A stretch of 64,000 nt of DNA from Kocuria carniphila (GTDB taxonomy: Bacteria > Actinomycetota > Actinomycetes > Actinomycetales > Micrococcaceae): positions 62,001 through 126,000 of the forward strand of contig NZ_NOIT01000004.1 of the NCBI RefSeq assembly GCF_004136555.1, given 5' to 3'. The notes under the pieces were generated by a model. It made no database searches, had not been told where the DNA came from, and worked only from the letters and a program-made list of their open reading frames with translations. Shown here one piece after another: positions 45,824 to 55,257 of this stretch (positions within the stretch are counted from its first letter, which is position 1; each line of letters opens with the position of its first letter). The translations under genes were made by a program, and so were the position numbers.

Positions 45824-46672
45824 GTGAAGTACGGAAAATCAATGACCCTTGCGGCCCTGGCCGCAACCACAGCCCTGACCCTGACCGCGTGCGGTGGCAA
45901 TGACGACGGCGGCGGTGGGGAATCATCTGGCGGCGACGGCGAGTCGGTCCGCATCGGCATCAAGTACGACCAGCCCGGCCTGGGTTTCAAGGACGGCGAG
46001 GAATACACCGGTTTCGACGTGGACGTAGCCAAGTACGTCGCCAAGGAACTGGGCTACTCCGAGGACCAGATCGAATGGGTTGAATCACCGTCGGCCAATC
46101 GCGAGAACATGCTCTCCAACGACCAGGTCGACATGATTTTCGCGACCTATTCCATCACCGACAAGCGCAAGGAATCCGTGGCGTTCGCGGGGCCGTACTT
46201 CGTGGCCGGTCAGGACCTTTTGGTCAGCCAGGACAACACGGACATCAAGGGCCCCGAGGACCTCGAGGGTAAGAACCTCTGCTCGGTCACCGGCTCGACC
46301 TCCGCGCAGAAGATCAAGGACCAGTACGCCGGCACCGTGAACCTCGTGGAACAGGGTGGCTACGCGGACTGCGTGACCATTCTGGGCTCCGGGGGCGTGG
46401 ACGCCGTCACCACCGATGACATCATCCTGGCAGGCCTAGCCGCCACGGACGCCAACTCCGGCAAGTTCAAGGTGGTGGGCAACCCGTTCACGGAAGAGAA
46501 GTACGGCGTGGGCCTGCCCAAGGACTCGGACAAGTGCCAGGCCATCAATGATGCGATCACCAAGATGGTTGAGGACGGCGCGTGGGAAGAAGCCGTCACC
46601 AAGAACACCGAGGGCGCTGACTACAAGTACAACGAGGATTTGAACCCGCCCACTCCCGATGCTTGCGCCTGA
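45824..46672 (+). CDS. gluB: Glutamate-binding lipoprotein of the ABC transporter
   Basis: 282 aa. A lipoprotein signal peptide ends in LTLTACGG (lipobox Cys about residue 23), followed by a Gly/Asp/Ser linker. The solute-binding family 3 fold shows VRIGIKYDQPGLGFKDG, TGFDVDVAKYVAKELG, WVESPSANRENML and VDMIFATYSITDKRKESVAFAGPYF. It would be anchored outside the membrane and pass glutamate to GluC/GluD. GTG start with AAAGGAG. A hairpin follows before gluC. Confidence 0.94.
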   Translation: MKYGKSMTLAALAATTALTLTACGGNDDGGGGESSGGDGESVRIGIKYDQPGLGFKDGEEYTGFDVDVAKYVAKELGYSEDQIEWVESPSANRENMLSNDQVDMIFATYSITDKRKESVAFAGPYFVAGQDLLVSQDNTDIKGPEDLEGKNLCSVTGSTSAQKIKDQYAGTVNLVEQGGYADCVTILGSGGVDAVTTDDIILAGLAATDANSGKFKVVGNPFTEEKYGVGLPKDSDKCQAINDAITKMVEDGAWEEAVTKNTEGADYKYNEDLNPPTPDACA

Positions 46673-46689
46673 TCGATTGACTGACCCGC

Positions 46690-46733
46690 ACCCGGTGGGG
46701 ATCCCAACAGATTCCTACGGAACCCCACCGGGT
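46690..46733 (+). terminator. Intercistronic hairpin between gluB and gluC
   Basis: Arms of 11 bases (ACCCGGTGGGG pairing with CCCCACCGGGT) around a 22-base loop, with no T-run and ending 16 bases before the gluC start. It is probably a partial terminator or RNA-stabilising element that lowers permease relative to binding-protein expression. Confidence 0.6.
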
Positions 46734-46749
46734 ACAACGGGAGGAAAAC

Positions 46750-47436
46750 GTGTCCGAATACCTCAGTGACTACGCTTCACTGTTATCCCAGTACGACGTG
46801 CTGGGTGCTTTTTGGGTCAATATCCAACTGACCTTCTGGGCCGCGATCGGCTCCATGGTGCTCGGCAGTGTCCTGGCGCTCATGCGCATCAGCCCGCCGG
46901 CCTCCATGCGTGCCGTGGGCGCCGCCTACGTGACCCTGATCCGCAATACTCCGCTGACCATCATCCTGGTGTTCCTGGTTCTGGGCGTGTGGTCGCAACT
47001 GACCATCAGTTTCACCGACGACTTCAACCAGAACTTCTTCATCTACGCCGTGATCGGCCTGAGCATCTATCACGCGGCGTTCGTGTGCGAGGCCATTCGA
47101 TCCGGGGTCAACACCGTTCCCGCGGGGCAGGCGGAAGCGGCTCGGGCGATCGGCCTGAGCTTCCTACCGGCGGCCCGGTTGATCATCTTCCCGCAGGCTC
47201 TGCGCGGGGCCATCACACCGCTGGGTAACACCCTGATCGCGCTGACCAAAAACACCACGGTGGCCGCGGCGGCGTCCGTCACGGAGATTTCCGCGCTCAT
47301 GAAAACCATGATCGAGTTCCGCCCGGACGTGATCATTGCGGTGTTCCTCACCGTGGCGTTGGGATTCGTGATCATCGTGATACCCGTGGGTCTGTTGACC
47401 ACGTGGCTGTCGCAGAAATTGGCGGTGAAGCGATGA
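46750..47436 (+). CDS. gluC: Glutamate ABC transporter permease
   Basis: 228 aa, five membrane spans, with the binding-protein-dependent permease EAA loop in EAARAIGLSFLPAARLIIFPQALRGAITPLGNTL. GTG start preceded by GGGAGG. It overlaps gluD as ATGA. By family it forms the membrane channel with GluD. Confidence 0.93.
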   Translation: MSEYLSDYASLLSQYDVLGAFWVNIQLTFWAAIGSMVLGSVLALMRISPPASMRAVGAAYVTLIRNTPLTIILVFLVLGVWSQLTISFTDDFNQNFFIYAVIGLSIYHAAFVCEAIRSGVNTVPAGQAEAARAIGLSFLPAARLIIFPQALRGAITPLGNTLIALTKNTTVAAAASVTEISALMKTMIEFRPDVIIAVFLTVALGFVIIVIPVGLLTTWLSQKLAVKR

Positions 47437-48296
47437 GCACGTCCGTACTCTTCGATGTTCAAGGTCCACGGGCCAAGCGCGTCACCATGATCCTCAATGT
47501 GGTGGCCGTGCTCGTGGTCGCAGTCCTGGTGTGGCTGGTGGTTCAGAAACTGGGAGAACAGGGTCAGCTGGATGCGGAGAAGTGGACTGCGTTGTTCACC
47601 GAACGCACCTGGAGCAACTTTTTCATTCCCGGCCTGCTCGACACCCTCAGAGCTGCGACCCTGGCCGTCGTGGGATCCGTCATTTTCGGTTTGATCTTCG
47701 GCCTGGGACGCCTCTCCAGTGTGTGGATCCTGCGTGCGGTGTCCACCGTGGTGGTTGAGTTCTTCCGCGCGGTACCCGTGCTGGTCATGATGATTTTCTT
47801 CTACCTGGGGCTGGCACGCACCGGGCTGATTCAGCCGTCGAACACACCGTTCTGGGCCGTGGTCATCGCGTTGATCCTCTACAACGGCTCGGTCATCGCG
47901 GAGCTCGTGCGCTCGGGTGTCTACCAATTGCCCAAGGGCCAGAGGGAAGCCGGTTTGGCCGTGGGACTCACACCATCCCAAGCGCTGCGGAGCATCCTGC
48001 TGCCCCAGGCACTCACGGCCATGTTGCCCTCACTCGTCTCTCAGTTCGTGGTGATCCTCAAGGACACCGCCCTGGGTTACATCATCACCTACCCCGAGCT
48101 GCTCGCTTCCGCGCGCCGACTGGGTTCCGGTGACGGCAACATTCTGCAGACTCTGCTGCTGGCCGCAGTGGTGTTCATGATCATCAACTCGGCTCTGACG
48201 TTCCTCGCGGGGAGGCTCTCACGCTTGCTCAGCTACCGCACCTCCGGCAAGACCCGGCCCCTCCACGAGGCCGCGGCGGGTGACGAGACCGGCTGA
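47433..48296 (+). CDS. gluD: Glutamate ABC transporter permease
   Basis: 287 aa, with an N-terminal helix (MILNVVAVLVVAVLVWLVV), an extracytoplasmic stretch, then the permease core. The EAA loop reads EAGLAVGLTPSQALRSILLPQALTAMLPSLVSQ. ATG 47433 overlaps the gluC stop. A strong terminator follows about 60 bases after the stop. Confidence 0.93.
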   Translation: MSTSVLFDVQGPRAKRVTMILNVVAVLVVAVLVWLVVQKLGEQGQLDAEKWTALFTERTWSNFFIPGLLDTLRAATLAVVGSVIFGLIFGLGRLSSVWILRAVSTVVVEFFRAVPVLVMMIFFYLGLARTGLIQPSNTPFWAVVIALILYNGSVIAELVRSGVYQLPKGQREAGLAVGLTPSQALRSILLPQALTAMLPSLVSQFVVILKDTALGYIITYPELLASARRLGSGDGNILQTLLLAAVVFMIINSALTFLAGRLSRLLSYRTSGKTRPLHEAAAGDETG

Positions 48297-48353
48297 GCCG
48301 GCCGAGCGTCGTCGTCGTCGAATCAAACGAGAACACCAGGAAATCAACGCAGC

Positions 48354-48392
48354 GAAAGGGCCTCGGAAGCCGAGAGCTTCCGAGGCCCTTTC
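48354..48392. terminator. Bidirectional terminator between gluD and dapE
   Basis: Perfect 17-bp arms (GAAAGGGCCTCGGAAGC and its complement) with a CGAGA loop, ending CCCTTTC, between convergent genes. Confidence 0.88.
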
Positions 48393-48413
48393 GTCACTCA
48401 TGCGGAAAAGTGA

Positions 48414-49520
48414 CTAGGCCAGCCACTCCGCGAGCGCCCGGTAGCACTCGCGCACTGCGTCGTCGAAGACGTGCTCGTCATCCGTGTGAGCCAGAAGCGC
48501 GTCCCCGGGACCGAAATTCACGGCCGGCACCCCCGCCTCCGAGAACCGAGCAACATCCGTCCAGCCGTACTTGGGCATCGGTTCCTGACCCACGGCCGCG
48601 ACGAACTGCGCCGCGGCGGGCCGATCGAGCCCGGGCCGGGCGGCCGGAGACAGATCCTGGAAGTCCAGCTCATAACCCTTGAAAACTTCGCGCACGTGGT
48701 CCTGCGCCTGCTGCAGAGTCTTGTCCGGGGCAAAACGGAAGTTGATGTCGACCCACGCGCTGTCCGGGATCACGTTGCCGGCCACTCCCCCGCCGACCCG
48801 GATCGCGTTGAGGCCCTCGCGGTAGTCCAAACCTTCCACGGTGATGGTTCGGGGCTCGTAGGCGGCCAACCGCGCAAGGACGTCGGCCTGCTTGTGGATC
48901 GCATTCTCTCCGATCCACGCGCGGCCCGAGTGCGCGGCCTTACCGGCCGTGGTGATGCGGAAACGCATGGTGCCGTTGCAGCCGCCCTCCACCGTGCCAT
49001 TGGTCGGTTCGAGCAGCACCGCGAAATCGGCCTCCAGTAACTCGGGACTGTTGCGCATGAGTCGGCCCAGTCCGCTGGCGTCGCTGGCGACTTCTTCATG
49101 GTCGTAAAAGACAAAGGTGATGTCCCGGTTGGGGTCGGTCAACGCGTTCGCGAGCGCGAGCTGGACCGCCACCCCACCCTTCATGTCGGTGGTGCCTCGT
49201 CCGTAGATCACGTCTCGCTCGGATTCCCGACGCCGCACAGACGGCACCGTGCCCAGCGAGCCTTCCACGGTGGGCAGGGGCACGGTGTCCAGGTGGCCGG
49301 CCAGGACCACGCGCTCGTCACGGCCGAGATTGGTCCGGGCCACGATGGAGTCCCCGTCGCGGTGCACCTCGAGGTGCGGCAGCTGACGCAGGGCGGTTTC
49401 CACGGCGTCCGCGAGGGGACCCTCATGATCGGACACCGATTCCACGTCCACGAGTGCCGCGGTGAGATCGGCCGGGTCCATAGTGAGGTCGAGTTCGATG
49501 GGTGTGGTGGTGGAGTCCAT
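48414..49520 (-). CDS. dapE: Succinyl-diaminopimelate desuccinylase
   Basis: 368-aa M20 metalloenzyme of lysine/meso-DAP synthesis. The first metal His is in [11 protein letters not shown], the bridging Asp in [14 protein letters not shown], the catalytic Glu pair in YDHEEVASD, a further ligand in [13 protein letters not shown], and the last His in [13 protein letters not shown] 49520 is chosen over the frame to 49670, which would overlap dapD. It is divergent from dapD, which makes its substrate's precursor. Confidence 0.94.
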   Translation of the reverse strand: MDSTTTPIELDLTMDPADLTAALVDVESVSDHEGPLADAVETALRQLPHLEVHRDGDSIVARTNLGRDERVVLAGHLDTVPLPTVEGSLGTVPSVRRRESERDVIYGRGTTDMKGGVAVQLALANALTDPNRDITFVFYDHEEVASDASGLGRLMRNSPELLEADFAVLLEPTNGTVEGGCNGTMRFRITTAGKAAHSGRAWIGENAIHKQADVLARLAAYEPRTITVEGLDYREGLNAIRVGGGVAGNVIPDSAWVDINFRFAPDKTLQQAQDHVREVFKGYELDFQDLSPAARPGLDRPAAAQFVAAVGQEPMPKYGWTDVARFSEAGVPAVNFGPGDALLAHTDDEHVFDDAVRECYRALAEWLA

Positions 49521-49578
49521 GCGAGCCAGCCTAGTCACCTTCGCGTCACACCGTGGCGGACATCCTAGGATGGTGCTC

Positions 49579-50550
49579 ATGACTTCAACGAGCGAGAGCA
49601 CCGAAACTTCCCGCACCGCATCCGGCGTAGGCCTGGCCACCGTGGTCGATTCCGGTCCCAAGGCCGGCACCGTCCTGGATGTCTTCTACCCGGCTCCCGC
49701 GCTGAGCCCCAACGCTGACACATCCTTCGAGGCCGACCTGCGCGTGGCCGCGACCACCGATCCCGATCGCAACGTACGTTCCGAGATCGTCACCACCGTG
49801 ATCGATCTCGACGCCGCCCCCGCCGACGCCGCGGACGCCTACCTTCGCCTGCACGTCCTGTCCCACCGCTTGGCCAAGCCCAACACCATCAACATGGACG
49901 GCGTGTTCGGCCAGTTGGCCAACGTGGCCTGGACCAGCCGCGGCCCCGTGCTCGCCGAGGAACTGACCACCGCGCTCGTGCGACTGCGCGCCGGTGGGCA
50001 CGTGACCGTGTTCGGTGTGGACAAGTTCCCCCGCATGGTGGACTACGTGGTTCCCACCGGTGTGCGCATCGGTGACGCGGACCGTGTGCGCCTGGGTGCC
50101 TACCTGGGCGAGGGCACCACCGTAATGCACGAGGGCTTCGTGAACTTCAACGCGGGCACCCTGGGATCCGCAATGGTCGAGGGCCGCATTTCCGCAGGTG
50201 TCGTGGTCAACGACCACACCGACATCGGCGGCGGCGCCTCCATCATGGGCACCCTGTCCGGTGGCGGCAAGCAGCGCATCACCCTGGGCCAGCGCTGCCT
50301 CCTGGGTGCGAATGCGGGTGTGGGCATCTCCCTCGGCGACGACTGCGTGGTCGAGGCCGGCCTGTACGTCACCGCCGGTACCCGCGTAACCCTGCTGGAA
50401 GCCCGCGCCGATTCCCGCGTGGTCAAGGCCTCCGAGCTGTCCGGGATCTCCAACCTGCTCTTCCGCCGTAATTCGACCAACGGCGCGGTCGAAGCGCTGC
50501 CGCGCGAGGGTGGAGCCATTGAGCTCAACCCCGCCCTGCACGCCAACTAG
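49579..50550 (+). CDS. dapD: 2,3,4,5-tetrahydropyridine-2,6-dicarboxylate N-succinyltransferase
   Basis: 323 aa, actinobacterial-type DapD. An N-terminal alpha/beta domain is followed by a left-handed beta-helix with hexapeptide repeats ([60 protein letters not shown]). It succinylates tetrahydrodipicolinate in the DAP pathway. ATG 49579; ATG 49570 is in frame and also possible. The 58-bp divergent gap to dapE must hold both promoters. Confidence 0.93.
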   Translation: MTSTSESTETSRTASGVGLATVVDSGPKAGTVLDVFYPAPALSPNADTSFEADLRVAATTDPDRNVRSEIVTTVIDLDAAPADAADAYLRLHVLSHRLAKPNTINMDGVFGQLANVAWTSRGPVLAEELTTALVRLRAGGHVTVFGVDKFPRMVDYVVPTGVRIGDADRVRLGAYLGEGTTVMHEGFVNFNAGTLGSAMVEGRISAGVVVNDHTDIGGGASIMGTLSGGGKQRITLGQRCLLGANAGVGISLGDDCVVEAGLYVTAGTRVTLLEARADSRVVKASELSGISNLLFRRNSTNGAVEALPREGGAIELNPALHAN

Positions 50551-50648
50551 GAACACCCACTGAAGCCGGTGAGCCCGCGGCACCTCCGAGCAAGGTGCCG
50601 CGGGCTCGGCGATACACTCGACTCTTCAGCTGCCTACTCCGGGGAATC

Positions 50649-51611
50649 ATGTCATCCACTTCGTCCGGTCGTCGCCGCCATGCCGCGCTTCACCTGATCC
50701 TGATCATCGTGCTGATCTGCGCCTTAATCGCGGCCGCCCTGTACGTGGGGTTCAACCTGATCGCCGGTAAACCCACGGTCGGCGATCCCCGGTGCACGGT
50801 GGTCGCTGCGGACGGCACCAAACACACGTTCACCCCGGAACAAACCCTCAATGCCTCGATCGTCTCCGCCGAGGCGCTCGCGCGGGACCTGGACGACCGG
50901 GCCTCCGTGATTGCACTGGCCACCGCACAGCAAGAGTCGGAACTGGTCAACATCGACTACGGCGACCGCGATTCCGTGGGACTTTTCCAGCAGCGGCCCT
51001 CCCAGGGTTGGGGGACCGTCGAAGAAATCATGGATCCCCATTACTCCACGGTGGCCTTCTACAACCACCTGGTGCACGTGGACTACCACTCGATGTCCGT
51101 GACGCAGGCGGCCCAGGCCGTGCAGCAATCCGGTGTGCCGGACGGTTACGCCAAACACGAGGGCAGCTCCACCGCCCTCACGGACGCCTTCCACGGGACA
51201 CAGCCCGCGCTGCTCAACTGCGTGCTGGACCCGGTGGAGAAGTCCCCCTCGACCTCGAATGGTGCCGCTTCCGCAGAGCAGCGCGCGGATTCGACGACCG
51301 TCGGATTGCAACGGGACTACGGCGACACCTTGGGTGAGGTGCGCGCAGAGGGTGAGAGCGCCGTCGTCGAACCCGAGGATCCCGAGGCCGGCTGGGCCGC
51401 CGCTCACTGGGCCGTGGCCAATGCCGAACGCTTGGGCATCACGCGCGTGAGTTACGAGGGGCAGACCTGGGACCGTGAGCACCAGACCTCCACGCGCTTC
51501 TCCCCGGTGCCCGGGTGGGAGTCCGCGGCTGAGTTGACCGACGAGGGCCAAGCTGCGCCGCCGTCCACACAAGTGGTGATCAGTACTGCAACAAGCCAGG
51601 ATCCAGCCTGA
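50649..51611 (+). CDS. Membrane-anchored lysozyme-like fold protein
   Basis: 320 aa. A basic head (SSGRRRHAA) and one membrane helix (LHLILIIVLICALIAAALYVG) are followed by an extracytoplasmic domain with IALATAQQESELVNIDYGDRD and SVGLFQQRPSQGWGT. This ESxL...GDRDSxGLFQQRPSQGWGT pattern is shared by actinobacterial secreted proteins with a lysozyme-like fold; the Glu in QQESEL could be catalytic. Peptidoglycan hydrolysis is a plausible but unproven role. A low-complexity C-terminus follows. ATG 50649 follows GGGG. Confidence 0.75.
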   Translation: MSSTSSGRRRHAALHLILIIVLICALIAAALYVGFNLIAGKPTVGDPRCTVVAADGTKHTFTPEQTLNASIVSAEALARDLDDRASVIALATAQQESELVNIDYGDRDSVGLFQQRPSQGWGTVEEIMDPHYSTVAFYNHLVHVDYHSMSVTQAAQAVQQSGVPDGYAKHEGSSTALTDAFHGTQPALLNCVLDPVEKSPSTSNGAASAEQRADSTTVGLQRDYGDTLGEVRAEGESAVVEPEDPEAGWAAAHWAVANAERLGITRVSYEGQTWDREHQTSTRFSPVPGWESAAELTDEGQAAPPSTQVVISTATSQDPA

Positions 51612-51630
51612 ACTGATTAAGCTGGTGCCC

Positions 51631-52647
51631 ATGAAGATTCTCGTGACCGGGGGAACCGGCTATATCGGCTCGCACACTGTTCTGGCACTGCTTGAGGCAG
51701 GCCACGACGTGGTGGTGTTGGACAATCTCTCCAACTCGTCCAAGACGTCCCTGGAACGGGTCCAGGAACTGGCCGGCCGCGAGATCACTGCGTTCGAAGA
51801 GGTCGACTTACTGGACCGCGCCGGGCTCGACCGCGTGTTCGCTCGTCATCGCCCCCAGGCCGTCATCCACTTTGCGGGCCTCAAGGCCGTGGGCGAATCC
51901 AACGAGAAGCCGTTGTGGTACTACACGAACAATGTGTCCGGCACCGTGAACCTGCTGTGGGCCATGGATGAGAACGATTGCCGCTCCATCGTGTTCTCGT
52001 CCTCGGCCACCGTGTACGGCGCGCCCGAGACCATGCCGCTCACCGAGAAGCAGAACATGGACGCGCAGAACCCGTACGGGCGCACCAAAGAGCACATCGA
52101 GGACATGCTCGCGGACCTCGCCGCGTCCGACGACCGCTGGGCCGTGGCGCTGCTGCGCTACTTCAACCCGGTGGGTGCGCACGAATCCGGCCGGATCGGC
52201 GAGGATCCCTCGGGTATTCCCAACAACCTGATGCCGTTCGTGGCGCAGGTTGCCGTGGGCCGCCGCGAGAAGCTCATGGTCTTCGGCGATGACTACCCCA
52301 CTCCGGACGGCACCGGCGTGCGCGATTACATCCACGTGGTGGACCTCGCGGACGGTCACCTCAAGGCGCTGGACCGCATTAGCCAGGACCCCGGAGTGCA
52401 CGTCTGGAACCTGGGCACCGGCCGCGGTTACTCCGTGCTCGAGGTCCGCGACGCATTCCAGAAGGCATCGGGGCGCGACATCGCCTACGAGATCGCACCC
52501 CGCCGCGCCGGTGACGCCGCCGTGTCCTACGCCGACCCCTCCTCCGCTCTGGCCGAACTGGGCTGGTCCGCGGACCGCGACATGGACACCATGTGCCGCG
52601 ATCACTGGAACTGGCAGAAGAACAACCCCAACGGTTACGACGGCTGA
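51631..52647 (+). CDS. galE: UDP-glucose 4-epimerase
   Basis: 338-aa short-chain dehydrogenase-like epimerase. NAD-binding GGTGYIGSHTVLALL at the N-terminus, SSSATVYG with the catalytic Ser, and Tyr/Lys in NPYGRTKEHIE. GVRDYIHVVDLADGHLKAL and LGTGRGYSVLEV are GalE-specific. It interconverts UDP-glucose and UDP-galactose for Leloir metabolism or envelope sugars. ATG 51631; GTG 51625 is an alternative. Confidence 0.95.
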   Translation: MKILVTGGTGYIGSHTVLALLEAGHDVVVLDNLSNSSKTSLERVQELAGREITAFEEVDLLDRAGLDRVFARHRPQAVIHFAGLKAVGESNEKPLWYYTNNVSGTVNLLWAMDENDCRSIVFSSSATVYGAPETMPLTEKQNMDAQNPYGRTKEHIEDMLADLAASDDRWAVALLRYFNPVGAHESGRIGEDPSGIPNNLMPFVAQVAVGRREKLMVFGDDYPTPDGTGVRDYIHVVDLADGHLKALDRISQDPGVHVWNLGTGRGYSVLEVRDAFQKASGRDIAYEIAPRRAGDAAVSYADPSSALAELGWSADRDMDTMCRDHWNWQKNNPNGYDG

Positions 52648-52685
52648 CCCTTCCCGAGTGCTCGCCCCGGGCGTACCCTGGGGCC

Positions 52686-53243
52686 ATGAGACCGCTCAGG
52701 TACTCCGTCAACGTCACGTTGGACGGCTGCGTAGATCATATGGCGGCCGTTCCTGACGAAGAACTTCACCGCCGTGCGGCGGAGACCCTTGCACGAGCGG
52801 ACGCCCTCATTTTCGGCAGGGTGACCTATCAGATGATGGAAGAAGCATGGCGCCGCGACCCGGTCACGGGTACGTGGGGCGAGTGGATCGTGCCGTGGAT
52901 GGAGCCGTTCGCGAAGACCATCGACTCGGCCAAGAAGTACGTGGTCTCAAGCACTCTGGACAGCCTCGACTGGAACTCCGAATTCCTGCGGGGTGATCCG
53001 GGCGAAGCCGTCCGCGCTCTCAAGGAGGAACCCGGCGAAGGGCTGTTCGTCGGTGGCGTGACATTACCGCTGGCGCTGGCTGATCTGGGATTGATCGACG
53101 AATACGAGTTGGTCGTCCACCCACGGGTGATCGGCCACGGCCCCACGCTGTTCGCAGGGTTGTCCAAACCCCTGGACCTCCGACTCGTTGACCGCGTCGA
53201 GTACAAGTCCGGCGCTGTCGCGATGCGCTACGAACCTTGTTAG
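52686..53243 (+). CDS. Dihydrofolate reductase-like (RibD C-terminal/YyaP-type) protein
   Basis: 185 aa. The YyaP/YwjB-like pattern is clear: LRYSVNVTLDGCVDH at the start, ADALIFGRVTYQMMEEAW, KKYVVSSTL, GEGLFVGGVTLPLALADLGLIDEYELVVHPRVIGHGPTLF. It has a DHFR/RibD-type NADPH reductase fold with unknown substrate. ATG 52686, 38 bases after galE. Confidence 0.87.
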   Translation: MRPLRYSVNVTLDGCVDHMAAVPDEELHRRAAETLARADALIFGRVTYQMMEEAWRRDPVTGTWGEWIVPWMEPFAKTIDSAKKYVVSSTLDSLDWNSEFLRGDPGEAVRALKEEPGEGLFVGGVTLPLALADLGLIDEYELVVHPRVIGHGPTLFAGLSKPLDLRLVDRVEYKSGAVAMRYEPC

Positions 53244-53282
53244 TTTCTATTCGTACGCATAGGGCTATCAGGGAGAACAAAC

Positions 53283-53564
53283 TTGTCTTTGGACAAACGC
53301 CAGGAGCTACAGGCTGAACTCGATGCGGTCAATGCCGAAATCCAGGAGCATCCGTTGAGTTCCGAGCGCGCCAAGGCCGCGAACGACCTCATGGACCGGC
53401 ACGACGGCGACGACGAAGCCGCCATCGATCGCGATCTCGCCGCTCACGAGCTCCCCTCTCGCAAGGAACTGGCAAAGATGGTCAGCCTGCGGATGTTCAG
53501 CTGGAGCCGCCTGCATCGTAAACAGGTGAAACTTGAGAAGAAGCTCGCTGATCTGAACGATTAG
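53283..53564 (+). CDS. Small coiled-coil protein of unknown function
   Basis: 93 aa, unrecognised. The TTG start has AGGGAGAA at ideal spacing, and codon use looks coding. Both ends are Lys/Glu/Leu heptad-like (KRQELQAELDAVNAEIQE; RKQVKLEKKLADLND), with an acidic middle (HDGDDEAAIDRDLAAHE), so it is probably a helical hairpin or coiled coil. It lies 39 bases after the DHFR-like gene and may be cotranscribed with it. Confidence 0.65.
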   Translation: MSLDKRQELQAELDAVNAEIQEHPLSSERAKAANDLMDRHDGDDEAAIDRDLAAHELPSRKELAKMVSLRMFSWSRLHRKQVKLEKKLADLND

Positions 53565-53751
53565 TCTCGTCGCGCTGCTCGCCGTGTCCCCTGGAATGCA
53601 TGCCGCACTGTGCGCCGCTGGAACCCTCACGGACACCTCCTGCGCCCCAAGAACCCTTCTCCGCCCCTCCAAGGGTTCCAACGACACCTCAGGTGCGGCG
53701 CACGGCCCTAACGTCCCCTCACACGCAGGCCGCAGCGCACCGCCGCACAGC

Positions 53752-53793
53752 AGAACACCCCGCCTCCGACCTGAGTCGGTGACGGGGTGTTCT
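53752..53793 (-). terminator. Terminator of gltA
   Basis: Nested inverted repeats: outer arms AGAACACCCCG/CGGGGTGTTCT and inner CCGAC/GTCGG with a 4-base loop, just past the gltA stop on the minus strand. The rest of the 53565-53808 gap shows nothing recognisable. Confidence 0.8.
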
Positions 53794-53808
53794 ACTGAAG
53801 CGTGGCGC

Positions 53809-55110
53809 TTAGTTGGAGGTCGGGTAGTGGCGCTCGCCCTCGCCCACGTAGAGCTGGCGCGGGCGGCCGATCTTGGTCTCCGGATCCTCGATCATCTCGC
53901 GCCACTGGGCGATCCAGCCCGGCAGGCGGCCGATGGCGAAGAGCACGGTGAACATCTTCTCGGGGAAGCCCATGGCCTTGTAGATCAGGCCGGTGTAGAA
54001 GTCGACGTTCGGGTACAGCTTGCGCTCCACGAAGTAGTCGTCCGCAAGGGCCTTCTCTTCCATGCTCATGGCAAGGTCAAGCATCTCGTTGTTGCCACCC
54101 AGCTTGGCCAGGACGTCGTGGGCGTAGCCCTTGATGATCTTGGCGCGCGGGTCGTAGTTCTTGTACACGCGGTGTCCGAAGCCCATGAGGCGGACGCCGT
54201 CTTCCTTGTTCTTGACCTTCTCCATGAACTCGTCTGCGGACAGGCCGCGGTTCTGGATCTGGTCAAGCATGTGCAGCACCGACTCGTTGGCGCCGCCGTG
54301 CAGCGGGCCGTAGAGGGCGTTGATGCCCGCGGAGACGGAAGCGAACATGTTGGCGTGCGAGGAGCCCACCAGGCGCACGGTGGAGGTGGAGCAGTTCTGC
54401 TCGTGGTCCGCGTGCAACATGAGCAGAATGTCCAGGGTCTTGGCGACCACCGGGTCCACCTCGTAGTCCTCGGCGGGCACGCCGAAGCACATGCGCAGGA
54501 AGTTCTCCGCGTAGTTGAGCTTGTTCTGGGGGTAGAGCTGCGGCTCACCCATGGACTTCTTGAACGCGTATGCGGCCAGGGTGGGGACCTTGGCGAGCAA
54601 GCGGATGGTGGAGATCTCCACCTGTTCCTTGTCGAACGGATCCAGGGAGTCCGAGTAGAACGTGGACAGCGCGGACACGGCCGAGGACAGCACGGGCATG
54701 GGGTGCGCGGAACGCGGGAAACCGTTGAAGAACATCTTGATGTCTTCGTGGACCATGGTGTGTGTGGTGATGCGGTGCTCGAAGTCCTCGTACTCTTCGC
54801 GCGTGGGCAGCTCACCGTAGATCAGGAGGTAGGCGGTCTCCACAAAGTTGGAGTGCTCCGCCAGTTCCTCGATCGGGTAACCGCGGTAACGAAGAATCCC
54901 GTTGTTGCCGTCGATGTAGGTGACCTGGGACCTGGTGTTGGCCGTATTCATGAAGCCCGGGTCGTAGGTCACGTTGCCGGTTTCCTTGAGCAACGAACCC
55001 AGACCGTAGCCCTGGTTGCCTTCGGTGACTTCCAGGACGGGCAGCTCCAATGCCTTGCCGTCCTGATAGTTCAGTTCAACCTTCTGGGCGTTCTTCTTGG
55101 CCTCTGCCAT
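53809..55110 (-). CDS. gltA: Citrate synthase
   Basis: 433-aa type II-like citrate synthase. It condenses oxaloacetate and acetyl-CoA. Motifs are IDGNNGILRYRGYPIEELAEHS, LLMLHADHEQNCSTSTVRLVGSS, YGPLHGGANESVLHML (catalytic His), GVRLMGFGHRVYKNYDPR and the C-terminal RLPGWIAQWREM and GRPRQLYVG. ATG 55110 has GGAGG at good spacing. It has its own promoter region, with an inverted repeat upstream. Confidence 0.96.
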   Translation of the reverse strand: MAEAKKNAQKVELNYQDGKALELPVLEVTEGNQGYGLGSLLKETGNVTYDPGFMNTANTRSQVTYIDGNNGILRYRGYPIEELAEHSNFVETAYLLIYGELPTREEYEDFEHRITTHTMVHEDIKMFFNGFPRSAHPMPVLSSAVSALSTFYSDSLDPFDKEQVEISTIRLLAKVPTLAAYAFKKSMGEPQLYPQNKLNYAENFLRMCFGVPAEDYEVDPVVAKTLDILLMLHADHEQNCSTSTVRLVGSSHANMFASVSAGINALYGPLHGGANESVLHMLDQIQNRGLSADEFMEKVKNKEDGVRLMGFGHRVYKNYDPRAKIIKGYAHDVLAKLGGNNEMLDLAMSMEEKALADDYFVERKLYPNVDFYTGLIYKAMGFPEKMFTVLFAIGRLPGWIAQWREMIEDPETKIGRPRQLYVGEGERHYPTSN

Positions 55111-55229
55111 GGTGTTGTCCTCCACGGTTTGCTTGGGTGCCCCGCGAGCTGTTCGCGGTCCCGTTCACGGCAACAACTTCGTTTCCGTGACTGTCACGCA
55201 CATAATGGGGCACAGTTTGATCATCATCT

Positions 55230-55256
55230 AACCTACCCCGTGGTGTGGCGTAGGTT
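55230..55256. promoter_or_regulatory. Inverted repeat upstream of gltA (operator candidate)
   Basis: AACCTAC and GTAGGTT, separated by 13 bases, about 120-146 bases upstream of the gltA start. This is the spacing of a dimeric regulator site; no known consensus is assigned. Confidence 0.35.
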
Positions 55257-55257
55257 C

